A stretch of 64,000 bases of DNA. It comes from Branchiostoma floridae. Taxonomy: Eukaryota; Chordata; Leptocardii; Amphioxiformes; Branchiostomatidae. A program made the translations under genes and the position numbers. Positions within the stretch are counted from its first letter, which is position 1, and the number at the start of each line of letters is the position of its first letter. The DNA lies in contig NC_049984.1 in assembly GCF_000003815.2 (NCBI RefSeq), forward strand, positions 3,632,434 to 3,696,433. The letters run 5' to 3'. This document shows, in pieces, positions 1 through 13,900 of this stretch. Below the pieces are notes generated by a model. The model saw only the letters and a program-made list of their open reading frames with translations. It was not told where the DNA came from and ran no database searches.

Positions 1-1623
1 TGTTGTGTCCTGGTGGTCAGGTTTGATTTTGGGCCTCCTAGTGCTTGAACTTGATACTGTATAGGTTGACCCTGTTTTAGTGTGGTTGGGGCATCCTCCC
101 AATATCTGCTTGGTTTTAAAAACAGATTATGGTTGGGTGTAGAACCATCATCTGGCCTGGGGCAACCTTCAATGTATCAGGTTACTTTGTATCCCCTGTC
201 TTAGTGGCACTGACGGTGTGCCAGATGACGGGAGTGTGCCAGATTATATATCTGTTGGTCAGGTATAATTGGAGTTTGCTTATTACTCTTTGTGGTGTTT
301 CTAGAGCTGTATAGTACTGAGTTTTAAGTTCCGGTACAAGTTCCTTTACCCTGTTGGCAATCATGGTTGAACTTGAACTTAAACAGAAGAAGATGCAATT
401 TTCTAATGTGGAGGAGAACTGTATAGAGTGTGGGCATAAGAGAAAGGTATGTGTATGATTTGTCCTGTGTTTCTTTTTGTTTCTTTGGTAATGCCATTTC
501 CATACTGTATACAGGTAATTTGTTGTTTTGGGCTAGTCATATTCGCTTGGTTTTTGGGCCTGCTTAATCTATGGTACAGGCAGGGTTAAGTGGTGGAGGC
601 TTAGCTTTGTTCTGTTTTAAATTCAGTATCGTTTGTTGCATTTTGTCGCGGCAAATATATGATGAAATTCCCCTTCTAAGCAACTGCTCATTGGTTTGTG
701 GGGATGTTTGCTGGGTGTTTGCTTTGACTACAACAGCTTCTGAACTTTTCAAAGCTTCCATTGCCAGCAGCTTGCCATCTATAAATGGGATTGACAAGGA
801 CATTTTTCATAGTAAATTATGCTGTTAAATTTGGCTTAGATACTACAGGAGATTTAGGTTTGGGTTGGATGGATTGAATGAAAATATCATACCACCCTGG
901 GGACTAACTGTTGCTGCTGCATGGGGGCTACCACTATTCATGTTGTCTAATGTCTATGGAACTACAGATTAAAGTATCATTGGTCAAATTATGCGAGTAA
1001 CATTCCGATGTCAAGTGAATAACACCCCAGAAATAAATCTTTAATGAATATCATTGGAAGAACACAAACCAAGGAGACTTAGCAGCTGCATTAGGTCAGT
1101 ACATTGAAATAGGAAGATATTAGTATATCATGTGACAGAGTAACTACATGTGCATGGGCCATCTGAGACAAAAAAAGGTAGCGTCTCAACAACTTCAAAG
1201 TACTGTGGTTGGTTACATACTTAAGAAATCCAAAATAAGTAATGTTCATCCCTGTCCAAACTTACAAATTCAGAAAATGGAATTTCAGAGTCAGACTTTT
1301 GCATGGTGCACAACCAACACAGTAAAAAGCTCATTTTTCCAACCACGTACCACAGACAAAAAGGCAAAAATACACAATAGGTCTACAGAAACCCAATACA
1401 TTTCATGCAGGCCTGAGGTCTACGAACTCTTGTTCTCTTAGTGTTATGCACCAAGAAATAAGAGTAAGTACAAAAGAAAACTACACAATATTTTCAATTG
1501 ATTAATACCAAACTAATGAAACTATCCAAGGGAAGTACAAAAAACTTAATGTTCACTGTATGTTGAAAGTATTTGTATTTGTAAGTATGAAATACCAGCT
1601 AATTTTCCTTCCGTGTTTTTCAG
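1..1623. other. Region upstream of the first recognised LRRIQ1 exon
   Basis: No exon is firmly recognised here. The one candidate is 363-446 on the plus strand: an ATG followed by 28 codons (beginning MVELELKQKK) and ending at a good GTATGT donor in phase 0, which matches the phase-0 acceptor of the exon at 1624. The peptide does not resemble any LRRIQ1 N-terminus I know, so it may be chance. The rest looks like AT-rich intron or intergenic sequence. The true start of LRRIQ1 probably lies upstream of the window. Confidence 0.35.
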
Positions 1624-4600
1624 GTGCTTGAGGAGATAGAAGCTGAAGAGCGTGATGAGGAGGATGAGATGGGGATGCTGGATGAGAACAGCAATGGTGT
1701 GGAGGAGGAGGAGGATGTGGGAGGGGGGCAGGATGAGGCAGCAACAGCAGGAGCTGATACTGGGGAAACTGCAGGGGATGAATCTGCAGAAAATGTTCAA
1801 ACAGGTAAATACTCCACATACATGTACATGTACCTCTTAGGTACCAGTAATAGTCACTCAAGAAGCATATTACAATGCAAGGATGAAAAGTTTTCTTAAT
1901 CTTTTGAAATATTATGTCAAGGCAACTGAAAGGTATTAAGAAATCAGATATAGAATATCAATGATAAATAATAAACTATAACCTTGAATGCCAGCTTACC
2001 TTGCAGCTGTATTTAGTACCATTACGTCAATGTTACAACAAAGTGTTGACTGAAGAAATCACTAAAATGATGTTTTATTCTACCTAATACCAAAAACTAG
2101 TTGGTATTATGTTGTGTGGTTTGGATGGCATTGAGTGCCAGCAAACTTTGCATTAGTTTCCTTATGTCAGGGTTACAATCAAATGTTAAAACCACTAAAA
2201 GAATGTTGAATGCTACTTCATGCTGCACTCCAGGTGCTGTCGTGCTGTACGGTGTGGATGACCTTGAGCGGCAGCTGACCTTGCAGCTGCGCAGGTTCCG
2301 CCAGGAACAGCAGGCGCAGCAGAGACAGCTGGAGGAACAGCTGCAGCGCAGGCGGCAGGAGGAGGACAGCTGGCGGATGGAACAGGAGCAGCGCAGCAGG
2401 AAGAGGGATGCAGAGTTTCACAAACAACAGGAACAGCTGGAGAAACACAAAGAAGTATGTAAAAGTTCTTTGGCGCATGTATTTGTGTTTAGACAATATA
2501 GAATGGGGAAAGCATAGGAAAAACAATGGGAATGGTAGGTAGGGCAGGAGCAGAAGGGGCACAGCAAGCAGAGAGACACAGAGTTTCACAAACAGCAGGA
2601 ACAGCTGGAGAAACACAAACAAGTACGTAAAAGCCCTTAAATTGGTACTATGTTTGTACTCTCCAAGTAGAGGGTTGGCTCGGAATGTTTTTTGAGGTTT
2701 TTTATCAGACTTTCTATTTTGTACTATTTTCTTTATGTCTGGACAAAAAAAAAGGCTGGGGTGGCAGGTTAACTTTGAACACAGCCGTTTTCCAAGGCCA
2801 GGCAGTCAGACAAAAGTTAAAACCTGAAACCTAAGGCAATTTTCCTTCAAGTTTGTTCCAAAGAGACTCATTTACTAGAAGGTTGTGCAATGTAATTGTT
2901 TGAGACAAAATAGCAGGTAACAAGTCTTGACAGTATTAATGGTGTGCTCTTAATCACTGTAATCAGGAGGAACAAGCCAAGCTCGATGCTCAGCTGCAGG
3001 AGGAGGAGAGGAGGAAAGATGAGTTGCTACGGCAACAGGAACAGCAGATACAGCAGCTGTCCCAACAAACTGCCGAGGAAAAAGCTGCATTCTACAAACA
3101 ACAGGTCGGTTCTGGCAAGGAGCTTTTATATCTGTATAAAAGCTCCTTGGTTCTGGTTTGATAGAAGTAACAGTTACTGTATTTATTTAATGTTTTACTA
3201 TTTTTAAACTATCAATCTGGCTGCAAGATTTTTCACATTCTCAGACATATTTGTAGTCTTGATACATAATAGTATTAATACATATGTATGGTGACTGTTA
3301 ATTTCTGTGTTTTGATAGTGGATTTACGGGAGTGAGTGACTGTGTGTGTGCACGTGTTTGACACTGTGAGCTGCCTCGGCCTATTACATTAGTATTTCTT
3401 TTTTGTCAAACTAAGTTGCGCCAAGCAAAATCAGGTTGCGCTATGTGAGTGCGCAAGTGGGTATTTTGCATGCTGTATATGTGTATCATAATTTAGTGTC
3501 TTACTAATCATTTTGTACTATAAATTCATTTTTTCTCAGGAAGAGGAAAATAAGCGTTTGGAGACACAAAAACAGAAATCTGCAGCAAAGATACAGGCCG
3601 CATTCAAGAGCTACAAGTAAGTGTATTACTTTTTTCTAAATTGTCATCCATTCATTCTTCTTACCTGTGAGTGTATCATACAACTTTGAAAAGGCAATAG
3701 ATTCTTCTCCTTATGTGCTTAGTAATTGTATGATGATAGTGTAGAATTCATCGCCCTGTTGCCTAACCTGTGCACTAAAAAATTAGTGCTAAATACTTAC
3801 CTTAGCCACTTTTATTTTTAGTCATTTAATGGGAAGACCTGACAGAAAATGTACTCAATTTTGTATAGTGAAGCTGTAGTCACACATGTTGTGTAATTTT
3901 TTTATTTTTTTCCATGTATGTTGTGTCCATTAACGACCACTGCGGTCACGGGTCTTGAGAGAGAGATGGAGAGGGAGAGAGTCTATGATATCATTTTGTT
4001 GTCTACTTATCTGATTACAGAGTGAGGAAAATCCATGGTCCAGTCTTGAAGGAAAAACGAGAAAACAGGAAAAAGTCCTGGGCTTTGAACAGGCAACTGG
4101 AGATAGAGAAACACAAAAAGGAAGAAGAGTTGAAACAAAGACTGGATGAACAAGAAAGAAAAAGAAAGGAAGATGAGAAGAGAAAAGAAGAAGAGAGGAA
4201 AAAGCAGGAGGAAGAAGAAAGAAGAAGAAAGGACCAAGAGGAGAAGGAAAGAATAGAGGAAGAAAGAAAAAGACAGGAAGAGGAAAAGAGAAGAATTGAG
4301 GAAGAAGCAAAAAGGAAACAGGAGGAGGAAGAGAGAAGAAAAAAGGAAGAAGAAAGGAAAAAGGAAGAGGAAATAAAGAGAAGGGAAGAAGAGGAAAGGA
4401 AAAGGCAAGAGGAAGAAAAGAAGAAACTGGAAGAGAAGAAAAGAGAAGAGGAAGCAGAAAGGAAGGAAAAAGAGGAACAACTCCGCAGAATACAAGAGGA
4501 AGAAGAAAAAAGGAAATTGGAAGAAGAGCAAGAAAAGAGAAGGCAAGAGGAAGAACAGAAGAGATTGGAAGAAGAAGCAAAGATAAGAAAGGAAGCTGAA

Positions 4601-4930
4601 GAAAAACTAAAGACTATAGAAAATGTGGAAACTAATGATCCTGGACAGCTAAATAATAAATTGAAGGGAAATTCAAAAGACAATTCTCATGTAGAGAGAA
4701 CAGTACTTACACAAGAGGACATGACGGCCATTGCTGACGACCTTGAAAGAAGACGTCTCCAGTGGATGGAGTCGTGTCGGCCGTGGAGTCAGGTTTCCGC
4801 AGAGTTGAAGCGAAGGAAACCCAAGAAAGGTGGGAGGGGGGCGGCCAAACATGCCTCCGCTAAGAACCTACCAGAACTGACGGCTGAACAGTTACTGAAG
4901 GCATCAAAGCCAGGAACACCACTGGACAAG
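1624..4930 (+). CDS. LRRIQ1: LRRIQ1 N-terminal block: acidic start, coiled coil and first IQ motif
   Basis: Five exons. Exon 1624-1804 is acidic (EEIEAEERDEEDE) and matches the ILSEIEKEE region of vertebrate LRRIQ1. Exons 2234-2454 and 2967-3104 are Gln/Glu/Arg-rich heptads. Exon 3540-3616 carries the IQ-type motif AAKIQAAFKSYK, and the motif continues over the splice into VRKIHGPVLKE. The 910-nt exon 4021-4930 is almost unbroken E/K/R coiled coil for about 200 residues, then ends in the conserved box RRRLQWMESCRPWSQ just before the LRRs. The extreme purine bias of 4100-4600 opens long ORFs on the other strand; these are shadows. Confidence 0.93.
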
Positions 4931-7900
4931 GTAAGCACTAGTGACACAGTCACATGCTTAACTTTCTTTTGTTTTGATTTATGTCTAATATCATTGTGAT
5001 TTTTCTGTTGCAGGGCTGTCTCCAGCTTGAAAAATTGTTTCCGCCCCACTCATTTTTTTTTTAAATTTGAGTACCTTTTGTTGATTTTCCTTGTTAGATG
5101 TGTCATTGTAAGGTCATGAATTTCAATGGTTTCATATTTATTTATTTATTTCATACACACAAACCCACACGAGCAGGAGGCCGCAGTCCTCCTAAATTGA
5201 GTGCGATTTGTTACAATATGGTCTCAATAAAAACATGGCATAGACATACAAATGCAGGTTACAATGATCGGCAAGTTAACAACCGGAAGGCCAGCACGAG
5301 ACCCAGTAACATTACTGAGCAGTAGAGTCATTGAACAGTCTGACAGCTGTGTGCACGAAGGACCCTCTCAGTCTTTCAGTTCTTGCTCATGAAGTTGAAT
5401 TTTTTTCCATCCCCCAGATGGGATGTTAAATGGAGGTCCCGTGTTTGAAGAGAACCACCCCTCAAGCACGTTAAAGAACCCACCGCACTTATGAAAAAGA
5501 GTCGTCATAACAGGTGTTACTTATTGTTTCCCATCAGGTTGAGGAGGTGAATATTGCGGGTCTGACAGGGTGCAGCCTGTCCCGCCTGTCGGAGTGTCCA
5601 GGTCTCCTCTCCATCTCTGTTAACCAGTGTGAAGCTCAGGTAATATAAGGCTCTGGGTGCAGTGATTTTCCTTAAAGTTAAATGCTTGCACACAAATGTC
5701 ATGGCTTGCTAGCTGTCTACTAGTTGTCTCATGATCAGTATTAACCCAGGACAGCCATCAAGCCCCCCATCTACATTTGTATGTACAGGCCCATGTAGAA
5801 ATAATATTGCCAACCAACTACTCCTTGAATTTCTACATCTAATTCTGTTATTCATATACATCTATATGTTAGGTTTGAGTTTGTAATTTAACAGAGTCTG
5901 TAAATTTATAGTTGTTCTCTTAAAACACAGTCAAAATTTTGTTGCATCTTGTCAAAGATTTGAGTGCAATGAATAGATGGGAACTTAGCATTTATAAATG
6001 ATAGACCCTAACACATGCAACTACATTAGCCTAATGAGAGTCTGTCCCTTCAGGTAAAATGACCAAGTCTCCAAATCCCAATCTAGATCTGTACCCTAAA
6101 CATATATAATTTTTATAGCCAAGGAAAAAACATGTTGATGCATATTTCTGTCCTCAGGTATTGTATGGTGTTCAGAGGTTCACCAGCTTACAGCACATCA
6201 ACGTGAGCCAGAACCGGTTGACTGTGCTGGTTTGTTCCGGTTGTGCCAGTCTGAACCGCCTTCTGGCAGCACACAACCAGCTGTCCTCCATACAGGGGCT
6301 CGACGGGTGCAACGACCTACAGGTCCTTGACCTCAGCCACAACAAGATCACAAGAATAGGTCAGACTCTGAGAGCCTTTATGCAATTGCGTTTTAGGGTT
6401 GAAGCTTATGTGATTAAAGAAAACTTCAGTAGAGAAGTAAAAAGATGTACAATGTGAAAGAAATATGTGCATTATTTTGTAAAGGCTATTTCAGGAAAGA
6501 TTAGTAAATGGCAAGGAAAAAATTGATACCATCATGGAATGATAGGCGTGTGTCTCTGCAAGCATGATACTGTAGCTCTAGAAGGCCTGGATAAATTGTC
6601 TTGATATTTGATATGTGGGTAGTTCTTAGAATCTCAAAATGATTAGATTTGGGGACCCTAGAGGATTGGTATGGTAATATTATATAAAAGCAGAACATTT
6701 AGTTTTTATATCTTGTACTCTGGACAAGCTATGGTCACGATTTTGGTTGATAGACAGCTCTTGTTGTTCGGAAGAAGTGACACATGTTTGTGCTCTCTAG
6801 TGTTTTTTGTATGTATGACTTTGCAGGGCAGTTGCAGACTTAAAAAGAGGATGAATGAATTTTCATGATTTTTTACCTGTATAGGTGACTATAATGAAGA
6901 CGGGATATATGACGGTATGTTTCTGTAACAGGTGGCCTAGACAGCTGTGTGCACCTGCAGCACCTGGACCTGAATGGAATTTTCATGAATTTTGACAGAA
7001 ATATTTATTGACACGACAAAAGTACAGTGACTTTTGTAAGGTCTATAACAACTACTTACAGCTAAACACTAAAACAGACATATATGGATTTCTACAAGTA
7101 TGAGTGTAATGGTACAGTTTGTATGTTTCTCTGACAGGTGGCCTAGACAGCTGTGTGCACCTGCAGCATCTGGACCTGTCCCACAACCAGCTGATCAGCC
7201 TGCGGGGGCTGCAGCTGGTCCCCACCCTCCTGCACCTGGACGCCTCTCACAACCACCTGTCGGCCGCAGAACACCTGCAGGACTGTGGACTGCTGCAGCA
7301 TCTTAACCTGGCAAGCAATACTCTGACTAAGGTGAGAAGACAATCTCTTTGCTATTTCTTGATGAAGGTGAGAAGACAGATAGTACATGTGTGCCCCCTT
7401 GTGGTTTCTAGAAGTTTTGCAGGACTGCACACTGCTGGCCAGTAACATGCTGACTAAGGTAAGCTTGTGAGAGCCCCCTTGTGATCTTTGAAAGTTTTGC
7501 AGGGCTGTGGGCTACTGCAGCATCTAAACTTGGCCAGCAACACTCTCTAACTTAGGTGAGAAGACAGACAATACATGTGTGCCCCCTTGTGGTCATTAGA
7601 AGTTTTGCAGCACTGTTTGCAGCATTTAAAACTAGCGGAGATGAATGTTGTACAGTATGATGTAACTTTTCCATACAATGTATATGTTTTCAGCCTCCAA
7701 GTCTAAACAACCATGTCCTTCTGCGAAGCCTGGTGCTGGATGACAACAGCATCTCCAGTCTGGATGTGCTGTCTACTGCCTGGCTGCCACTGCTGTCACT
7801 GCTGTCAGTCAAACAGAACAGGTCAGTAGTGGTACATTTTGGTACATGTAGTTACTGTAGAAGTATCCAGTAGCCTGGTGCTGGATGACAACAGCATATC

Positions 7901-10900
7901 CAGTCTGGACAGCCTCTAAAAAGCTATGGATAGTATGGGACTACGGTAAATGAAGTTCACAGAAGTGTCATTTTGTGGTTGTTGCGGTGACCTGTTTACC
8001 ACAAACCGCAAACAGCTGGGAAATTTGTTGTTCTGTATTCTGCCTGCCTACCCTCTTGTCTAAGCACTGCAAAAAGTCATGCAGGACAGTACTATTCATT
8101 GTACAGTAATATGATGTATTGGAAGCACTTGCTCTGTCATTTGTTGTACCCTTGCTAAGTTACTAGTGGTTTTTGACTGGCTGTCTGTAAGGGTACATGA
8201 CTGGTGTTTTCATTACTGTAGCTTTTGTGGCTATACCCTTATCGTGAACTTGAAACCACCATGAGCATTCCATTTCAATACTACGAAATGAAATCACCTC
8301 AAACTCAAATGCATTTACAGTGCCTTTTTCTTACCTGTAGCCTGACTCAGGTGAGTTCCTTGTGCCACCTGATCCTGCTGGAGCACCTGGACGTGAGCTG
8401 CAACCAGCTGGAAGATGTGTCAGGTGTCGCAGGTGGCGTGTCCGCCTGTGGCCGGCTGCACACGCTGAACGTGGCAGGGAACCCTCTGACTGAGGATCAA
8501 AGTTACAGGTAAAACTAAAGTCTTTTTTTTTAATCTATTTTATTCCAAAAGTATCATAAATGATGGTTCAGACAACACAAAACAAACAATGATAATAATT
8601 TCATTGACGTAACTATGTGGCGAGATGGTCTCATGGTTATTGTTCACTGTCAGTAACTTGTTAAGAAATAGATTCTCAAGCTTCTGGGTTCAAATCCCTG
8701 GGTTTAAAAGCCCTCATATTGTGCCCCTAGGAAAGGCACTTGTAATGAGTACCTAGCTTTGGTTAGGGGCATCCTCTCTACCAGGTACTGGAAACTAAGC
8801 AAAAAAAAACCATTATGACACAGTTACTGTAAATATCATTTTGAGGTTTAGAATAAGATACGCTAATACATGTATGCCAATAGTACAATTAAGTCTGCCA
8901 TTTAAATGTTTTGGCACTGTTAATATCCTGCATTTGACAACTTTTTTTTGTTAAACCAGATCTGACCTAGTGGCAGCTATACCGAGCCTGTGTCAGCTGG
9001 ATGGTGAGGAGATACAGCAGAGAAGTAGTGCAGCAAGAGCCACGGAACTCCCATTTGTGAGGATGTGCCTCAACCAAAGAACACAGTTGGACAACATGAG
9101 CCACAGACATGATGCAAAACTCAAGTAAGATATTTTTAAAGATGGGATTATATGTTAGTGGTGTGGTGTTGGCATAACAGTTAGGATGTTTGGGTTCAAA
9201 TTCCCTGATACTTCACCCATGTTGTGCCCTTGGGAAAAGCACAAGTTTGCAAAGAGTATCATCATAACTTTAGATAATGAATGAAAACTTTGCTTTACTG
9301 GATTCATTGCACAATAGTTATCCGACAGGCCAGACACTTTAAATAAAAGTCATTCATTTGTTTACTCATTCAGTTGTTCAATTCATTCACTCACTCACTC
9401 ACTCACTCACTCACTCACTCACTCACTCACTCACTCACTCACTCACTCACTCACTCACTCACTCACTCACTCACTCACTCATATCTTTGCTTTGTTTGTT
9501 GTAACCCTCACAGGGAAGCTGAACAGTCAGGTGATGTGAGGAGCTGCTTGGCAGTTCAGCACGCACATCATGAGGAGTGCTACCAGCTGGCCGTGGAGCA
9601 CAGATATGCTCACGAGTATGGAGAAATGGACTCATCCGGAGAAACGGCCTCATCCAGAGCAGCGCTCTCAGGGAAAGACACAGGGGTACAGGATCTTGGT
9701 CAAACAACAGGCAACAAGAAACCACAGTTAGATAAAGTTCCTCCAGTGGCAAATGTGGTCACTGATAGCAGAACTCAAAGTGCCACATCTGTTGGTAGAA
9801 TTACAGCAAAACATGAAGAAGACTCTACTCAGAGGGTTGCAGGAAAAGTTGTCACTACTTCAGGTGGAAGAACGTCTACAGGTGCTAGCTCCTTGCAGCA
9901 GGACTCTTCAGGGGCTTTGAAAAGGTGAGAAGAGATCAATTAGGTACAAAATGCAAGAAGTATCGTGCTTGGTATTTAGTTATATTTGTCATTGGTCTAC
10001 ATGTTCTTGTGTGACTTAAATACATGACAATTGTATCTGTGTATTTCGTGTCAGTGTTGCAGCTACGAGGATCCAGGCAGTGTGGAGAGGGTACACAGTG
10101 AGGCAGGACATCAGACTAGAGACTAACACTATTCAGGAGGCTGTTTGTGTGACTGATATCTGTGTGTTTCCTCAGTGTTGCAGCTGTAAGGATCCAGTCT
10201 GTGTGGAGAGGGTACAGTGTGAGGCGGGACATCAGACAGCACACCCAGGAATGGCTGGAGGCTAACACCATTCAGGAAGCTGCTACAAAAATCCAGGTAA
10301 CTTAGTAAACAATCTTACAATAGGTCGATGTAGGTTAGACATCCAGGTAATAAGATAAGCCAAAAAATAGTTACTCAAGCAACTGGATATGGTTTTGGAA
10401 ACGGTCAGACGTTTCGGATAGAATCCACTATCCTTCGTCAGTGACAGTGACACAGTGTCACCACAACAAAAAGGCTCATTCTTTGTGTATGCAATATACA
10501 AACTGCAAATGCCTTATGCCAGATACATGTAAGTGATGATGATGACTCTACAAGTTTTGCATAGTAAAGTTTTGTTTTATGTTAGTCCTTTCATGTGAGA
10601 TTCCCATGCACAATTTTACAAAAACTAAAAAGGTAACACCCTCAGTTGTGGTTGTAAGAAATAATAATGTGTACACATGCTGTGATATTATGAATGGAAT
10701 CTAGGAAGAGTAGACTGGATAAGATTAGGTTCAATCTAGTCCACTGGATCTCTCTCTGGATATCTATTAAAACACCAACCATCTCCTGGCTGTGTGGAGA
10801 GGCCACAGTTTTAACATTTACAGTATGCAGTCTTGCACTTAAATGTGAGATTCCTGTGCACAGTTTGGTGGCTGAGACTAAAAGCCCTAACCCCTACCGC

Positions 10901-13900
10901 CCAGGCTGTATGGAGAGGCCACAGACTGAGACTGCGGCTGAAGCGAGCCCTGCAGGCTGCCAGATGGGAGGATGATGATGATATCGATGATGATGATGAT
11001 GAGTTTGGAGAAGTGGACCTGTCCTCGTTTGACCTGCAGGCTGCCGAGCTGGACCAGGCCTGGGCGCCCCCACAAACACCCACCCTGCCTACAAGGTCAC
11101 CCCCACAAACACCCACCCTGCCTACAAGGTCAGCTTCACATTCTGTTGTTATACACCCACAAACACCCACCCTGTCTTCAAGGTCAGTCACACAAACACC
11201 CACCCTGCCTACAAGGTCAGTCATACACCCACCCTGCCTACAAGGTCACCCCCACAAACACCCACCCTACCTACAAGGTCAGTCATACACCCACCCTGCC
11301 TACAAGGTCACCCCCACAAACACCCACCCTGCCTACAAGGTCAGTCATACACCCACCCTGCCTACAAGGTCAGTCGCACAAACACCCACCCTGCCTACAA
11401 GGTCAGCTTCACATTCTGTTGTTATACACCCACAGGGCTTGAAATACTGGGTGCATGTGCACCCTGGTGCACCCAAAATTGGAGCTGTGCACCCAATTAT
11501 TTTCTGTGGGTGCACTAGTGCACCCAAATATTTTCTTAGGTTTATGTATGTAAAGATATCAAAGTATACTAGTATACATCATATTCTTGACATCTAATCA
11601 TTAGAAAGATAATAAGAATGTCTGTCATGGTACATGGTTGATATTAGGTTATTACTTAAATTTAAGTGGTGCACCCAAAAATTAATACATTTACAATGTG
11701 TCTTAAAAGTTTTCAGTGGCCTCGAGTTGCTAGCCTTGCTGATCCCTGGTATTTCTGCCTATAGCTAGGTGTAGGTGTTGTGTCCTTGGGAAAGGCAATT
11801 GGACTCAGGAATACCCTAAGTCCGTTTTTTTGTGTCAACTTAAGCCAACACAGATGGACTTTAAAGTTAATCCTTTAATTTCGCGGGGTTAGCATAGAAA
11901 AGTTGTACATGGATCTCAGAACTGAACATTAAACATGTGCATTATACATGTACGTAATTATGTTGATTGCCACAGAAATGTGTATCTCACAGTCAACAGT
12001 CAAAATGTACAACTGTATTTTCTCCTACCCAGACATGCTGTTCTTGGCTCAGCGTCATCCAAGCATCAGGACAGAGCACAGCCTGTATGGGACACCCGTC
12101 AGGCGTGGCAGGGGGCCCCCAACCCTCCCCCTCCCAGCCCCAAACACCCCCTCCCCCCTGTCAAACCCCCCAGCAGGGCGAGCAGTGCCTCCTCCCAACA
12201 CCACCCAACCCCTCCGACCAGCAGGTAAGAGTCAGAAAACTTAGAGAAAAAAACAGTAGGAAGAATTCATTTATAGGTTTAGGACATCATGTTGAGCTTG
12301 GAGCCCTTTATATCCAGACTTGTCAATGAGTGAATTGCCTTATCCTCTTCACTCCCTTTGGTGGAGCATAAGGCACTGACAAACTTCCTCCAGTCCTTCT
12401 ATATAGTGATTTACATCATTCACCCGGACGAGACCTGGTGCATCCCCGTCTTGTATGCAGCTATTCGAAAGGGTATGTCAGTCCCGTAAGGCGGTATAAC
12501 CCCGTCGTGTGTAAGCATGTCGACCAATGATGATGATGATCATTCATTCATTCATTAAATTGACGAATACAGTAACTGTTACTTTCATGCTTCTGTCCAT
12601 ACTTTCTGCTTGTATATGTCTTGACAATGACCACCATATCATCTTAAAATGTACAAGAACTATGTACATTCATTCTAAATGAATTGGTATGGCCTGATGA
12701 AGTTGTTGCAGACTGGACAGTGTGATCAGTACAAAGAGTGAACAGCTGACAGAGGAGTAATAATTGAATGAAGACCTTTATTGTACATACATACCCACTG
12801 GGTTAATAATGAAGCCCTTGTTGTTTTCCAGACTGGGCAGTGTGATCAGCACGAAGAGTGAACAGCTGACGGAGGAGTGGGGGTTCAAGTCAGGCACCAC
12901 GGCCGAGCTCATGATGAAGAGAGCTCGCAGGATGAAGGCACGCAAGAAGAAAACTTTAGGTCAGTCTTAAGAAGACAACATCATGATGATAGATATAGGA
13001 TACTACACGGTAGAATATAACAGCTCCTATGGTGTTGTCTTCCATAGGAACTATCCAAACTTACTTACTTTGGGGTATTTGTTCATTATGAGTTAGTGAA
13101 TGACTTTGACATTGGCGTAACGGCAACGTGTTTGAACCCAGAGGTTCCGGGTTCAAATCCTGTCACGTCACCAGCCGCGTGCCCAATGGGCAAGGCACTA
13201 ACACAGACGTCGGATCTGAAGAATTTTTTTTTGGAGTGAAGCTTTTTAACACCATTACAATAAAACTATAATTTTTCTCCATTTGCAGACCCCCATCAGA
13301 GGCTGGCCTTGCAGCGTAAGCTGGCAGAGAAGGAAGCCCCGCCTACTGTCCGGGCTCCTCCCAGGAGACAGCCCAACAGGGTCGACTACTTCAGAGGTGA
13401 GAGAATAAGATATCCATTCACCTTAGAGCAGGGCTCTAGCCAGCATCCGTTTTTCCGTCAATTGACGGAAATTTGCTGCGTGTGACAGAAATTTTTTAAA
13501 ACCAATCCGTCAACCTTGATGGACAAAAACTCTTGGTGGAAGCTACAGGCAGCTTGGGGACGCTGTCCACGGTCGGAAAGCCACACACTGTTTGTTTAAT
13601 GCTATTGTTATGGTTGTTGACTTAGTGTGTCTGCGAACTTTCGCATACGATAATCTCATTAAAAAAACGTTTTTCAAGGTCTCAGTTCCATCTTTCTAAC
13701 TTAATTTTTGCTGTTTTCACAACAATGGGAATTGGCTGACGGAAAAAAAATTTCGAGCTGGCTAGAGCCCTGCCTTAGAGTTAGACCTCCAACCTCTGCC
13801 TTCAACCCTTAACGACTTGGCACAGATGCAGGATTTCATGTTTGACAATATGTTGTGCTATGTATACAATATTGTATTGTGTGTATGTACTATTTTGTAT

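Noticed and set aside
3930-4683. Long Leu/Phe/Ser-rich ORFs on the minus strand
   Set aside because: They are shadows of the purine-rich coiled-coil exon of LRRIQ1 on the plus strand.
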